Source: Nocardioides pantholopis
Lineage (GTDB): Bacteria; Actinomycetota; Actinomycetes; Propionibacteriales; Nocardioidaceae
Assembly: GCF_003710085.1 (NCBI RefSeq)
Contig: NZ_CP033324.1
Location: forward strand, 682,001-746,000
Length of the DNA stretch: 64,000 nt
Direction: 5' to 3'
Part shown: positions 9,254-17,521 of the stretch, in pieces
How the letters are laid out: each line of letters starts with the position of its first letter
Numbering within the stretch: position 1 is the stretch's first letter
Made by a program: the position numbers and the translations under genes
The notes under the pieces: generated by a model
What the model saw: only the letters and a program-made list of their open reading frames with translations
Told to the model about the DNA's origin: nothing
The model's database searches: none

Positions 9254-9925
9254 ATGCCGCTGCTGACCCGCGTCCGGGACCTGGCCTCCGCTACGGGCGG
9301 CGCGGTCCTCGCCGCGGGGGTCCGGGCGAAGTCCGCGGTCACCCCGTCCGCCAAGCCGCTGCACCCGGACGGGACGCTGCGCCACGCTGTCCTGCACCGC
9401 CACGGGCTCGACCCGGCGCTGGGGGTGGCCTGGCTCGACGAGGCCGGCGTCGACGAGGTGGTGGTCCGGGAGTCGCGGGCGGTCGGGCTGCCCGACGCGC
9501 TGCCCGACATCCAGGGCCTCGCGATCCGGATCCCGGTCGGGGACGGCCACGGGGACCTGCTCCTGGCCAGCACCGGGCTCGGCCGGGTGACCCGGTTCCT
9601 GCTCACGCCGAGCCGGACGACGTACGGTCGCCCGATGACGACTCTGCTGCCCTACCGCACCGTGGCCGGCGCGGTGCTGATCGCGGCCCGGGCGGTCGGC
9701 CCCGAGACCGTGGAGCTGTCCTGCGCCGTGGGGGAGCGGGCACCCGCCGGGGACTGGCGGCACTTCGCCGACCTGCGGATCGCCGGCCCCGTGGCCGACG
9801 GCGACGGCGAGCGCCTGTCCTTCGACCCGGTCCGCAACCGGCTGCCGGGACTCGGGCAGTACCGCTGGGTGGAGCGGCTGCGCGAACCCGGCTACCAGCA
9901 GGCCCGCGCCGATCGGAGCCGGTGA
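9254..9925 (+). CDS. conserved hypothetical protein, possibly catalase-fold related
   Basis: A 223-residue protein, probably soluble. Its pattern ([25 protein letters not shown]...[44 protein letters not shown]) recalls a conserved actinobacterial family, sometimes labelled phosphodiesterase, that resembles heme-free catalase-like barrels. I recall this only generally and assign no function. It is transcribed divergently from the fur-katA operon across the palindrome at 9178-9197, so it may respond to the same regulator. Its stop overlaps the gluconokinase start (TGATG), placing it first in the gluconate operon. Confidence 0.65.
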   Translation: MPLLTRVRDLASATGGAVLAAGVRAKSAVTPSAKPLHPDGTLRHAVLHRHGLDPALGVAWLDEAGVDEVVVRESRAVGLPDALPDIQGLAIRIPVGDGHGDLLLASTGLGRVTRFLLTPSRTTYGRPMTTLLPYRTVAGAVLIAARAVGPETVELSCAVGERAPAGDWRHFADLRIAGPVADGDGERLSFDPVRNRLPGLGQYRWVERLREPGYQQARADRSR

Positions 9926-10425
9926 TGGCCGCCGCACGCGGAGTCTGGCACCCGCTGGTCGTGATGGGCGTCTCCGGCTCGGGCAAGTCCACGATCGGGG
10001 CGGCGCTCTCCCAGCGCCTGGGGGTCCCGTTCGCGGACGGCGACGACTTCCACCCCGAGGCCAACATCGCGAAGATGAGCCGCGGCGAGCCGCTCGACGA
10101 CGACGACCGCTGGCCCTGGCTGGAGCGGATCGGCGACTGGCTCGCCGAGCACCCCGAGGGCGGCGTGATGAGCTGCTCGGCGCTGAAGCGGAAGTACCGC
10201 GACCAGCTGCGCGGGCACGCACCCGCCACCGAGTTCGTGCTGCTCGAGGGCAGCCGCGAGGTGATCGAGCGCCGGCAGGCGTCCCGTCCCGGACACTTCA
10301 TGCCGGCGTCCCTGCTCACCTCGCAGTTCGCGACGCTGGAGCCGCTCGGGCCCGACGAGCGGGGGGTCGTCCTCGACGTCGACCAGAGCGTCGAGGCGAT
10401 CGTCGACGGGTACCTCGGCTCATGA
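9925..10425 (+). CDS. gntK: gluconokinase, GntK/GntV type
   Basis: A 166-residue P-loop kinase that phosphorylates D-gluconate to 6-phosphogluconate, feeding the pentose-phosphate or Entner-Doudoroff route. The Walker A motif GVSGSGKST (15-23), the family motif DGDDFHPEANIAKMSRGEPLDDDDRWPWL in its expected place, and the substrate/lid segment CSALKRKYRD are visible. Length is normal for the family. It overlaps both neighbours (TGATG upstream, ATGA downstream with gntP), a strongly coupled operon for gluconate uptake and activation. No dedicated GntR regulator is visible next to it. Confidence 0.95.
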   Translation: MAAARGVWHPLVVMGVSGSGKSTIGAALSQRLGVPFADGDDFHPEANIAKMSRGEPLDDDDRWPWLERIGDWLAEHPEGGVMSCSALKRKYRDQLRGHAPATEFVLLEGSREVIERRQASRPGHFMPASLLTSQFATLEPLGPDERGVVLDVDQSVEAIVDGYLGS

Positions 10426-11804
10426 TCTACGACCCGGTCGCGTCCGGCTGGCAGCTCGTCCTGGCAGCGCTCGCCGCGATCACGCTGCTCGTCGTCCTCA
10501 TCACCGTCGCCAAGCTGCACCCGTTCCTCGCGCTGGTGCTCGGCGGCCTCACCGTCGGGATCATCGCCGGACAGGACCTCGGCGAGGTCCTGGACACCTT
10601 CACCGAGGGCTTCGGCAGCACCGCAGCCGGGGTCGGGCTGCTGATCGCGCTCGGCGCGATGTTCGCCAAGCTGCTCGCCGACTCCGGCGGGGCCGACCAG
10701 ATCGTCGAGACGATCGTGGGACGCGCCACCGGGCGCGGGCTGCCCTGGGCGATGGCGACCGTCGGGGCGATCATCGGGCTGCCGATGTTCTTCGAGATCG
10801 GCCTGGTGCTGCTGATGCCGGTGATCTTCCTGGTCGCGCGCCGGGCGCAGGTCTCCCTGATCACCGTGGGCATCCCCGCGCTCGCCGGGCTCTCCGCGAT
10901 GCACGGCTTCGTGCCCCCGCACCCGGGACCGGTGGCCGCCGTCGACATCCTCGGCGCCGACCTGGGCGTGACGCTGGGCCTCGGGCTGCTCGTCGCGGTC
11001 CCGACCGTGATCGTGGGCGGGCCGCTCTTCGGGTCCGTGGCCGGCCGGTGGGTGGACGTGCCGGCTCCCGTGGACGAGCCGGCGGGGCCGGGAAGCGAGG
11101 GCGCCGAGGACGGCATGGCTGCCGACGGGGCACGCCGGCCGTCGTTCGCGGTCACGATGGCGACCGTGCTGCTCCCGGTGGTGCTGATGCTGGGCCGCGC
11201 GGTCACCGAGATCGTCATCGACGACCCGGACCAGCCGTTCCAGAAGACGATGACGGTCATCGGCGAGCCACTGGTGGCGCTGCTGCTCGCGGTCCTGGTC
11301 GCGATGTACACCTTCGGCCTGCGCGTCGGGATGGGGATGAAGGAGGTCTCCTCGACCGTGGAGTCCTCGCTCCCGGGCATCGCCGGCATCCTGCTCATCG
11401 TCTCCGCCGGCGGCGGCTTCAAGGAGGTGCTGGTCCGCACCGGGGTCGGCACGCTGCTCGCCGACTGGGCCCGGGACGCGGACATCTCCGTCTACCTGCT
11501 GGCCTGGGTGGTCGCCGCGCTGATCCGGCTGGCGACCGGCTCCGCGACCGTCGCCACGATCACCGCCGCGTCGCTGATGCTCGGCCTGGTCGAGGGGATG
11601 GACAGCACCGAGACGTCGCTGGTGGTGCTGGCCGTCGGCGCCGGGTCGGTCTTCTTCTCCCACGTCAACGACGCCGGCTTCTGGCTGGTCAAGGAGTACT
11701 TCCGGCTCAGCGTCGGCCAGACCATCAAGAGCTGGTCGCTGATGGAGACCGTGCTCTCGGTCAGCGGTCTGGGGTTCGTGCTGCTCGTGTCGATATTCGT
11801 CTAG
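10422..11804 (+). CDS. gntP: gluconate:H+ symporter, GntP family
   Basis: A 460-residue inner-membrane permease with about 12-14 transmembrane helices. GntP-family signatures include GFGSTAAGVGLLIALGAMFAKLL near the N-terminus, MHGFVPPHPGPVAA in the first half and ATGSATVATITAASL in the second half. The protein should import gluconate or a related aldonate with protons. Its ATG overlaps the stop of gntK, so transporter and kinase are made together. The cytoplasmic loop between halves (about 205-245) is Pro/Gly/Asp-rich and longer than in the Escherichia coli protein. Confidence 0.95.
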   Translation: MIYDPVASGWQLVLAALAAITLLVVLITVAKLHPFLALVLGGLTVGIIAGQDLGEVLDTFTEGFGSTAAGVGLLIALGAMFAKLLADSGGADQIVETIVGRATGRGLPWAMATVGAIIGLPMFFEIGLVLLMPVIFLVARRAQVSLITVGIPALAGLSAMHGFVPPHPGPVAAVDILGADLGVTLGLGLLVAVPTVIVGGPLFGSVAGRWVDVPAPVDEPAGPGSEGAEDGMAADGARRPSFAVTMATVLLPVVLMLGRAVTEIVIDDPDQPFQKTMTVIGEPLVALLLAVLVAMYTFGLRVGMGMKEVSSTVESSLPGIAGILLIVSAGGGFKEVLVRTGVGTLLADWARDADISVYLLAWVVAALIRLATGSATVATITAASLMLGLVEGMDSTETSLVVLAVGAGSVFFSHVNDAGFWLVKEYFRLSVGQTIKSWSLMETVLSVSGLGFVLLVSIFV

Positions 11805-11835
11805 CTCCGTCTGGTGCGGTCAGCGGGACCGGCCC

Positions 11836-12276
11836 TCAGGCGGTGTCGGAGAGCTCGTCCAGCGGCACCGGCAGCACGCCCTCGTCCCCGGCGAGGTGGA
11901 TCACCTCGGCGGGGACGCTCGCCGAGCGGCAGGCGGCGTACAGGCTGCTGGCCCACGCCCGGTCCCGGGCGGTCAGGACGGACGGGCCGGGGCGCTCCAG
12001 CAGCAGCGCGACCCGGGCGGCCCGCTCGGTCGACCGGGCCAGCTCGGCCAGGAGCGTCGCGAACCCGGCCAGGCTCGCGGGCCCGGGGCGAGCGCCCAGC
12101 GGCACCTCCTCGATCCGGAGCAGCGCCGGCGTCGGCCGGCCGTCGGGCTCGACGAGCAGCAGCCACAGGGCGGGCTCCAGGTGACCGGCGGGCTCGAGCA
12201 CTGCCAGCCACAGGTCCGCGAGGTCGGCCTGGGTGCGCAGGACGGGAAGGTCGGGAGGATCGGGGATCTGGGTCAT
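11836..12276 (-). CDS. conserved hypothetical protein
   Basis: About 146 residues, soluble and acidic, with no recognised domain. The sequence is Leu/Ala/Glu-rich (LWLLLVEPDGRPTPALLRIEEVP, TLLAELARSTERAARVALLLERPG) and suggests a small alpha/beta fold. Similar proteins occur in actinobacteria without assigned function. The start is uncertain: the ATG at 12276 (MTQIP) is chosen, but a GTG at 12324 would add 16 residues, ending only 4 bases from the upstream glycosylase gene. Neither has a clear ribosome site. Confidence 0.55.
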   Translation of the reverse strand: MTQIPDPPDLPVLRTQADLADLWLAVLEPAGHLEPALWLLLVEPDGRPTPALLRIEEVPLGARPGPASLAGFATLLAELARSTERAARVALLLERPGPSVLTARDRAWASSLYAACRSASVPAEVIHLAGDEGVLPVPLDELSDTA

Positions 12277-12328
12277 GGCGATCACGGTGCCCCGGTCCGT
12301 CGCGGGGCGCGACCGGCTCTCCACAGGC

Positions 12329-12949
12329 TCAGCCCGCGACGACTCCCGTGATCCCGGCGGCCCGCGCGGGCGCGGCGTACGCCGTGGCCAGGGAGGCGAC
12401 GGTCTCGTGGGCGTTGAGGCCGCTCGGGTTCGGGACCACCCACAGCTCCGCGCCGGCGAGCGGCTCGGGCTGGCGGCCGGGGACGGCCTTCGGCAGCCCG
12501 AACGCGGCCCGGTACGCCGTGATGCCGGCGACCGCCACCACCGTGGGCCGGTGCCGGCGCACGGTGCGGACCAGCTGCTCGCCGCCGGCGCGCAGCTCGG
12601 CGTTGGTCAGGTCGGAGGCCTTCGCGGTCGCCCGGCGCACCACGTTGGTGATGCCGATCCCGCGGCTGCGCAGGTAGTCGCGGTCGGCGTCGGTCATCCC
12701 GGCGGCCGGGTCGATCGGCCGCTCGAGGATGCCGGCCCGCAGCAGGGCGGGGTAGAACCGGTTGACCGGGTGGGCGAAGTGGGTGCGGGTGGCCGCGGTC
12801 CACAGCCCCGGGTTGATGCCGACGAACAGCAGCCGCAGCTCGCCCGGCTCGGGCATCAGGTCGGGGACCTCGGCGTCGCGGAAGGACGCCAGCTCCTCGC
12901 GGGTGAAACGACGGCGCACGGTGCCGGGACTGGTGGTGGGCTCGGGCAC
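12329..12949 (-). CDS. mug: G/U(T) mismatch-specific DNA glycosylase (Mug)
   Basis: A 206-residue uracil-DNA glycosylase superfamily enzyme that removes uracil or thymine opposite guanine, arising from cytosine or 5-methylcytosine deamination. Family motifs are clear: GINPGLWTAA (44-53), containing the catalytic Asn of the Mug/TDG group, and NPSGLNAH (174-181), which inserts into the helix. This function suits a very GC-rich genome. The start is a GTG; a CAGGCT box lies 6 bases upstream, again suggesting a leaderless mRNA. It may be followed in the same unit by the small hypothetical gene downstream. Confidence 0.92.
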   Translation of the reverse strand: MPEPTTSPGTVRRRFTREELASFRDAEVPDLMPEPGELRLLFVGINPGLWTAATRTHFAHPVNRFYPALLRAGILERPIDPAAGMTDADRDYLRSRGIGITNVVRRATAKASDLTNAELRAGGEQLVRTVRRHRPTVVAVAGITAYRAAFGLPKAVPGRQPEPLAGAELWVVPNPSGLNAHETVASLATAYAAPARAAGITGVVAG

Positions 12950-13006
12950 GGCGCCAGCCTGCCACGGGTACCGGAACCGGGTCCGCAGCGGTAGCGTCCC
13001 AGAGGC

Positions 13007-13528
13007 ATGCGACTGATCGCCCTGGCCGTCCCCGCCGTGGCCGTCCTGCTCGCCGGTGCCTGCGGGTCCGACGACCCGGCCGGGTCCCCCCGCCCGCCCG
13101 CACCACCGTCCGCGAGCCCCACGACGCCGCCGGTCTCCCCGACGGGGACTGCCGCGCCGACGACCGGCTCCACCGCCGCCCCGGCGTCCGGCGCGGAGGT
13201 GGCGCTGCTCTCGGAGCCGGTCGCCGGCGGCAGCTCGTCCCCGGTGGCCACCCGCCTCGACGGGCAGGAGGGGGTGGAGACGCTGACGGCGGAGCTCGGG
13301 GGGCGACTGGCCGCGAAGGTGGCGGACGCGGTCTCCGGCGCCGACGTACCCGCGGGTGAGGCGCTGTACGGCGCCATCGTGGCTGTCGGCTGCGACGTGC
13401 CCGCGGGCGTGACCGTGAGCCGGGAGGGAGCGCAGGTGCTGGTGACGCCGGACAAGCCGACCGGACGGCCGCCGGAGTGCTACGCCCCGATCACGACGGT
13501 CGCCGTGGTGAGGGTCCCGGATCCGTGA
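13007..13528 (+). CDS. putative lipoprotein, uncharacterised
   Basis: A 173-residue exported protein. The N-terminus is a lipoprotein signal peptide with the modified cysteine at C19 (LLAGAC). A Pro/Ser/Thr-rich linker (about 22-62) and a small folded domain (about 65-173) with two cysteines follow. No named family is recognised. A TAGCGT -10 box (12992-12997) lies 9 bases before the ATG, with AGAGG between. It converges with the phosphodiester glycosidase gene, leaving only three bases between the stop codons. Confidence 0.75.
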   Translation: MRLIALAVPAVAVLLAGACGSDDPAGSPRPPAPPSASPTTPPVSPTGTAAPTTGSTAAPASGAEVALLSEPVAGGSSSPVATRLDGQEGVETLTAELGGRLAAKVADAVSGADVPAGEALYGAIVAVGCDVPAGVTVSREGAQVLVTPDKPTGRPPECYAPITTVAVVRVPDP

Positions 13529-13531
13529 GGC

Positions 13532-14740
13532 TCAGCGCTTGAGGATCCGGACCTGGAGGCCGTTGGGCACCGCCCGCTCGCGGCGGTCGGAGGGCTTGTT
13601 GCGGACCTTCATCCGGCCCTCGGCGCCGCGGGCGACCATCGTCGAGGAGCCGCCGCCGTCGAGGTTGAGGGCCTGCTCGGCACCCAGCTCGACCATCAAG
13701 TTCGCCAGCTCCAGCATCGTGAGCCCGCGGCTGCGGGGCCGCTGGCGGCCGTCGACGACGACCATCAGCACGGTCCCGGTGTCCTGGTCGATGCCGACGG
13801 AGGTGCGGGGGTGCATCTCGCCGTCGTCGGTGGTCTCGACGATTCCGTTGCGGACCAGGATCTTGTTGCCGCTGATGGCCATCTTGACCCCGCCGGGGAG
13901 CGCCCAGCGCACCGAGATCGGGTCGCCGTTGTGCAGCGTGCGGAGCAGGTCCGCGCCGGCGCCGCGGCCGACCAGGACCTTGCCCTCGATCCGGTGCTTG
14001 GCGGACAGCTTCTTGCGGACCATCTGGACCCGGCCCTTGCGGATGTAGGCGACGCGGACGTCGCTGGTCTGCCCGTCGGTCACGCCGGTGCCGACCGTGC
14101 TGCCCCAGTCCTTGGTGTAGACCCCGATCCCGTCGGGCGCGACGCTCGGGGAGTTCACGTTCGTGACCACCCAGTCGGGGTGCTGCCGGACCTGCGCCAC
14201 CAGCTGCAGCTCGGTCAGCGCCGGCGCCCGGCCGCGCACCAGGTGGAACGCCGCGTTGAAGCCCTGCGTCTGGGCGTGCAGCGGGTCGGCCCCGAGCTCC
14301 TTGCCGAGGCCGAACGGCGCCCCGGTGTCGCCGATGTCGAAGAAGTCTCCGTTGATCGCGGCCACGACCCGCTTGGAGCCCTTGACCATCTGCGAGACCG
14401 GTCGGGTGCGCGCCACCTTGCCGGCGTTGAGGTAGTCGATGCGGACCCGGGGGTTGCGCCACTTCACCGCCAGCACGGTCGCGGCGATCCGGCCGCGGGC
14501 GTCGGTGCGCTTGAGGCGGGTGAGCTTGACGCCCGGGCCCAGTCGCGAGGTGCTCGTCGTGGTCCGCGGCGCCACCCGGCGGGCGTCCGCGGGCAGCTGC
14601 GACAGCGGCGTCGCGAGCTCGCCGACGACGCCGTCGGAGGAGTGCCGGGGCCGGGGCTCGTCGGCGGTGGCGGGGGAGATCGGGGCGAACGCGACGGCGA
14701 ACGCCAGCGCACCCGCGGGCAGCAGAGGTCGAAGGGGCAC
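13532..14740 (-). CDS. secreted phosphodiester glycosidase family protein (NAGPA-like domain)
   Basis: A 402-residue exported protein with a Sec signal peptide (cleavage near ATA at residues 24-26). The C-terminal two thirds carry the phosphodiester glycosidase (NAGPA/DUF2233) domain, shown by VVAAINGDFFDIGD, RTSVGID and the signature LNLDGGGSSTMV. In eukaryotes the domain uncaps GlcNAc-phosphate; bacterial homologues act on cell-wall or capsular sugars, with mostly unknown substrates. The start is GTG. A TACCAT -10 box (complement of 14747-14752) ends 6 bases upstream, so the mRNA is probably leaderless. Confidence 0.9.
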   Translation of the reverse strand: MPLRPLLPAGALAFAVAFAPISPATADEPRPRHSSDGVVGELATPLSQLPADARRVAPRTTTSTSRLGPGVKLTRLKRTDARGRIAATVLAVKWRNPRVRIDYLNAGKVARTRPVSQMVKGSKRVVAAINGDFFDIGDTGAPFGLGKELGADPLHAQTQGFNAAFHLVRGRAPALTELQLVAQVRQHPDWVVTNVNSPSVAPDGIGVYTKDWGSTVGTGVTDGQTSDVRVAYIRKGRVQMVRKKLSAKHRIEGKVLVGRGAGADLLRTLHNGDPISVRWALPGGVKMAISGNKILVRNGIVETTDDGEMHPRTSVGIDQDTGTVLMVVVDGRQRPRSRGLTMLELANLMVELGAEQALNLDGGGSSTMVARGAEGRMKVRNKPSDRRERAVPNGLQVRILKR

Positions 14741-14780
14741 CTCAGGATGGTAAAGGCTCGGCCGGCCCGGCGTCCGGACC

Positions 14781-15524
14781 TCAGCCGCAATCCACGGAGC
14801 CCAGGCGGGCGAGCCCCTCCAGGTCTCCGGGACCGAGGTCGGTGCGGGCGAGGTTCTGCCCGTACATCAGCTCGCCGGGGTCGGCCACGTGTCCGAGACC
14901 CACCACGTGGCCGAGCTCGTGGATCAGGATCGCGCGCATCTGCTCACGCCCGTCGCGGCGCTCGGCGAGGTCGTCGTACACCTCGACGTCGAGGGCGACC
15001 GAGCCGGTGACGAAGCGGCGGCGCCCGCCCTGCTCGACGTACGCGCTGCCGCCGACGCCGGCGACGTCCCCGGAGAGGCTGCCCATCTCCTCGTCGTCGG
15101 CCCAGCCGATCAGCACCGGCCCGCCGCGGCCCAGGGCGGTGGTCCGGCGCTCGAACTGGCGGTCCTCGGTCGTGCCGCCGTCCTCGAAGTCGAGGCCGGT
15201 CGCGTCCTCGATCACCGAGACGGAGTCCTCGAGCAGGGCGGGCCAGTCCTCCGGCGCGCCCTCGGGGTTCACGACGTAGGTGATCGAGGTGCACGGGTTC
15301 CAGCCGACCGGGTCCTCGCTGCCGGGCTGGGTGACCGCGAACGAGTAGCTGCCACCGCCGTCGGGGACCGTCACCGCGTCGACGACCCGGTCGTCGAGGC
15401 CGATCAGCTGCCGCAGCCGCTGACCGGAGCTGGTCGGGTCGAGCAGCAGGACGCCGGCCATGATCACCGCGACCACCAGCACGCCCGGCACGACCGGTCC
15501 GCGCTCGCGCCTGCTCCTGCTCAT
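14781..15524 (-). CDS. membrane-anchored or secreted matrixin-family zinc metalloprotease
   Basis: A 247-residue protein with an N-terminal transmembrane or signal segment (about 11-29) and a C-terminal metzincin-type domain. The zinc-binding HELGHVVGLGH motif is at 202-212 and the Met-turn methionine at M220 (GELMY). C78 and C246 could form a disulfide. It therefore looks like an active extracellular metalloprotease of the matrixin (M10/M10A-like) group; substrates are unknown. The ATG at 15524 is preferred to one three codons upstream because a CACAAT box (complement of 15532-15537) ends 7 bases before it. Confidence 0.88.
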   Translation of the reverse strand: MSRSRRERGPVVPGVLVVAVIMAGVLLLDPTSSGQRLRQLIGLDDRVVDAVTVPDGGGSYSFAVTQPGSEDPVGWNPCTSITYVVNPEGAPEDWPALLEDSVSVIEDATGLDFEDGGTTEDRQFERRTTALGRGGPVLIGWADDEEMGSLSGDVAGVGGSAYVEQGGRRRFVTGSVALDVEVYDDLAERRDGREQMRAILIHELGHVVGLGHVADPGELMYGQNLARTDLGPGDLEGLARLGSVDCG

Positions 15525-15639
15525 GGGCACCATTGTGGCCCGGGGGTGGTGCCCGCTCCGTCCACAGCCTCCGGCTGGTGGGTGACGAATCACTGCGGTG
15601 ATGGGTAGTTTGCTGAGCGTCGACCTCGCTGGAGAGCCC

Positions 15640-16221
15640 ATGACGAGAACGCCCGGTCCCCTACGGCTCCTGCTCGCGGCCGCCTGCGCGGCGCTGGCCC
15701 TGACCGGGTGCTCCGAGGACGACCCGGCGCCGAAGATCGACCCGGGCGACTCCTCGTCGGCGGCGGCCACGCCGACCCCGACTTCCACCGCCCCCGTCGA
15801 GCCCACCCTGCCGGCCGAGGCGGAGGGCACCGACGCCGCCGCTGCAAAGGCGTTCGTGGAGTTCTACTGGGAGATGGCCGACTATGCCCAGGCAACGGGC
15901 GACGCACAGGGACTACAACGGCTTGGAGCCGATACCTGTGAACCGTGTAGGACGGCGGTTGCCTTCGTAGAGGAGGCGTACCGAGACGAGGGTCAGGTTC
16001 GCGGAGGTGAGACCACCCTTTCGGCCATCAATTCCGCTGAGTTGCAGACTCGAACTGGAACGGCGACGCAGGTAAAGCTGAAGGTCACTAGCACCGATCA
16101 GGTAGTGGACTATCCGGGAAATAGGCCGGACGATCGCTATCCGGGGGGCACCGTTCGTGCCAGCTTCGTGGTCACCCGGGACAGCGGACAGTGGCTCGTC
16201 TCGTACTGGGAGGTCTCGTGA
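15640..16221 (+). CDS. DUF6318-like lipoprotein
   Basis: A 193-residue lipoprotein with a clear lipobox (LTGC, modified C24), an acidic Ser/Thr/Pro-rich linker, and a C-terminal domain (about 68-193) that matches my memory of DUF6318: AFVEFYWEMADYAQATGD, a CEPC pair, and SFVVTRDSGQWLVSYWEV at the end. Its function is unknown. The ATG has GGAGAG just upstream. Base composition falls sharply inside the gene from about 15,880 onward, with codons such as CTA, AGG, ATA and GTA that are rare in its neighbours. Its stop overlaps the next gene (GTGA). Confidence 0.78.
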   Translation: MTRTPGPLRLLLAAACAALALTGCSEDDPAPKIDPGDSSSAAATPTPTSTAPVEPTLPAEAEGTDAAAAKAFVEFYWEMADYAQATGDAQGLQRLGADTCEPCRTAVAFVEEAYRDEGQVRGGETTLSAINSAELQTRTGTATQVKLKVTSTDQVVDYPGNRPDDRYPGGTVRASFVVTRDSGQWLVSYWEVS

Positions 16222-16610
16222 CTGCCCGTGTGCGCGCTGCTGTGGCAGCAGTTGTTGTTGGTCTGGCAGGCATCGTGGGGTTGCCCAGTGCTAGTGCGTT
16301 GTCCACCGGGGCGTGCGACCCGACATCCTCGGGGGGCGGAACGGCGCAAGTCGCAGGCAACGGCCTAGTTGTAAAGGTGTACAAGGAAAGCCAGTCCAAC
16401 TGCGTAGCAGGACAGGAGGCCGCTGACCCGACTCAATCGGTTCCGGGTGTCTGGCACTCCAAGCCGGCCTGCGAGCTCGGCGGCGCCGCAATTTGTGCGG
16501 TTCCCGCGACGTGCAGCGACGGCTCGGCCATGACCGAAACCTGGTTTGAGGCCGAAAGCGGGACCGAATCCCCCAGTACTTTCGTCTGCCCGACCGAGCC
16601 CGAGGCTGCT
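15880..16610. other. lower-GC patch spanning the junction of two secreted-protein genes
   Basis: Reading along the window, this is a strip of visibly lower GC with codons otherwise rare here. It begins inside the DUF6318-like gene and ends inside the next gene, where the usual GC-rich codon use resumes at once (from GTGGTGATCACGTCG onward). This suggests replacement of an internal segment by recombination or recent acquisition. Confidence 0.6.
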
Positions 16611-17072
16611 GCTGCCGCGCCGCCGGTGGTGATCACGTCGGCGATGGTGCTGCGGGCGTTGCGGGAGGTGCCGCTCCCGGAGTCGGTGCTGGTGGTGCAG
16701 CCACCGGGTGGCCGGACGCTGGTGAACTTCGAGACGAACTTCTACACCGAGGCGGAGGAGTTCACGCGGACGGTGCGGCTGGCGGGGCAGCGGGTGGACC
16801 TGCGGATTCGGCCGAGCGGGTTCGGGTGGCACTTCGGCGACGGTGCGTCGCTGAGCACAACGAGTGCGGGGTCGCCGTTCCCGGACCTGGAGGTGACCCA
16901 CTCCTACCGGCGCCGTGGTGCGGTCGGGGCGCGGGTGGACACGACGTACTCGGCAGACTTCCGGGTCAACGGAGGTCCGTGGCAGGCAGTGGAGGGAACG
17001 GTGACGATGGCCGGTCAGTCGGTGGGTCTCCAGGTGCTGACGGCCTCCCCGACCCTGGTGGGCTACCGCTGA
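16218..17072 (+). CDS. secreted protein with PKD-like C-terminal domain
   Basis: A 284-residue exported protein. The GTG at 16218 is chosen because it gives a compact Sec signal peptide (cleavage after ASA, residue 27), overlaps the upstream stop, and follows a GGGAGG site. An upstream in-frame GTG would prepend nine residues. The N-terminal third has six cysteines (VAGQEAA, ACELGGAAICAVPATC) and is encoded by lower-GC DNA. The C-terminal part (about 140-284) has the PKD/Ig-like features WHFGDGASLSTT and VTHSYRRRG. No enzyme motif is seen. It is probably made together with the upstream lipoprotein. Confidence 0.7.
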   Translation: MTARVRAAVAAVVVGLAGIVGLPSASALSTGACDPTSSGGGTAQVAGNGLVVKVYKESQSNCVAGQEAADPTQSVPGVWHSKPACELGGAAICAVPATCSDGSAMTETWFEAESGTESPSTFVCPTEPEAAAAAPPVVITSAMVLRALREVPLPESVLVVQPPGGRTLVNFETNFYTEAEEFTRTVRLAGQRVDLRIRPSGFGWHFGDGASLSTTSAGSPFPDLEVTHSYRRRGAVGARVDTTYSADFRVNGGPWQAVEGTVTMAGQSVGLQVLTASPTLVGYR

Positions 17073-17075
17073 ACT

Positions 17076-17138
17076 GTCGAGTCGGGACATGTGACCGTTG
17101 AGTAGGGAGTTCTGACGTTCGAGTCGGCACTCGGAGCA
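17076..17138 (+). repeat. three degenerate 21-bp tandem units
   Basis: Three consecutive 21-base units at 17076-17096, 17097-17117 and 17118-17138 align on the core TYGAGTMGG followed by a variable half. They start 4 bases after a stop codon in an otherwise empty spacer. They may be a transposon-end array, a protein-binding array or a degenerate genome repeat; no transposase is adjacent. Confidence 0.6.
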
Positions 17139-17155
17139 GCTGTGATGCGGGGTCG

Positions 17156-17186
17156 TTGACGCTGCACACGGCTCACGGAGCGTCAA
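17156..17186. repeat. short inverted repeat
   Basis: TTGACGCT and AGCGTCAA form a perfect 8-bp inverted repeat around a 15-base spacer, just after the 21-bp units. It could be a weak terminator for the upstream operon or part of the same mobile remnant. Confidence 0.5.
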
Positions 17187-17276
17187 ACAAACCCGGCGCT
17201 CCAGCAGCGAGGCAGGGGCCGGGGGCGGTGATGCGGGTTCCACGTCGCATCGGGCGGATCCCCTACGGTGGCCGCC

Positions 17277-17453
17277 ATGGACGTCTCGCTCTTGGTCGGG
17301 CTGCTCATCCTGGTCGCTGCCGCAGCGCTCCTGACAGGCCGCAGCCGCATCGCCAAGGGAGCGAACGCGGCGGCGGCGAACGGCGTACTGCTGATGGCCC
17401 TCGGCACGCTCACCGGAGTTCTCGCCGCGCTCGTCGTCGCCGACCTGACGTGA
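17277..17453 (+). CDS. small two-helix membrane protein
   Basis: A 58-residue protein with two hydrophobic stretches (about 2-18 and 33-53) separated by a short basic loop (GRSRIAKGANA). It contains no recognised motif. A TACGGT hexamer at 17264-17269 lies 7 bases before the ATG, the same leaderless layout seen for many genes here, and this supports the gene being real. It sits between the secreted-protein pair and the methyltransferase gene. Its small size keeps confidence moderate. Confidence 0.5.
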   Translation: MDVSLLVGLLILVAAAALLTGRSRIAKGANAAAANGVLLMALGTLTGVLAALVVADLT

Positions 17454-17521
17454 CGGCGGACCCGCGCCTCGCCCGACCCGGCGTCCACCGGACGGTGCGC
17501 AGCGGTCGCTAAGGTCGCGGC

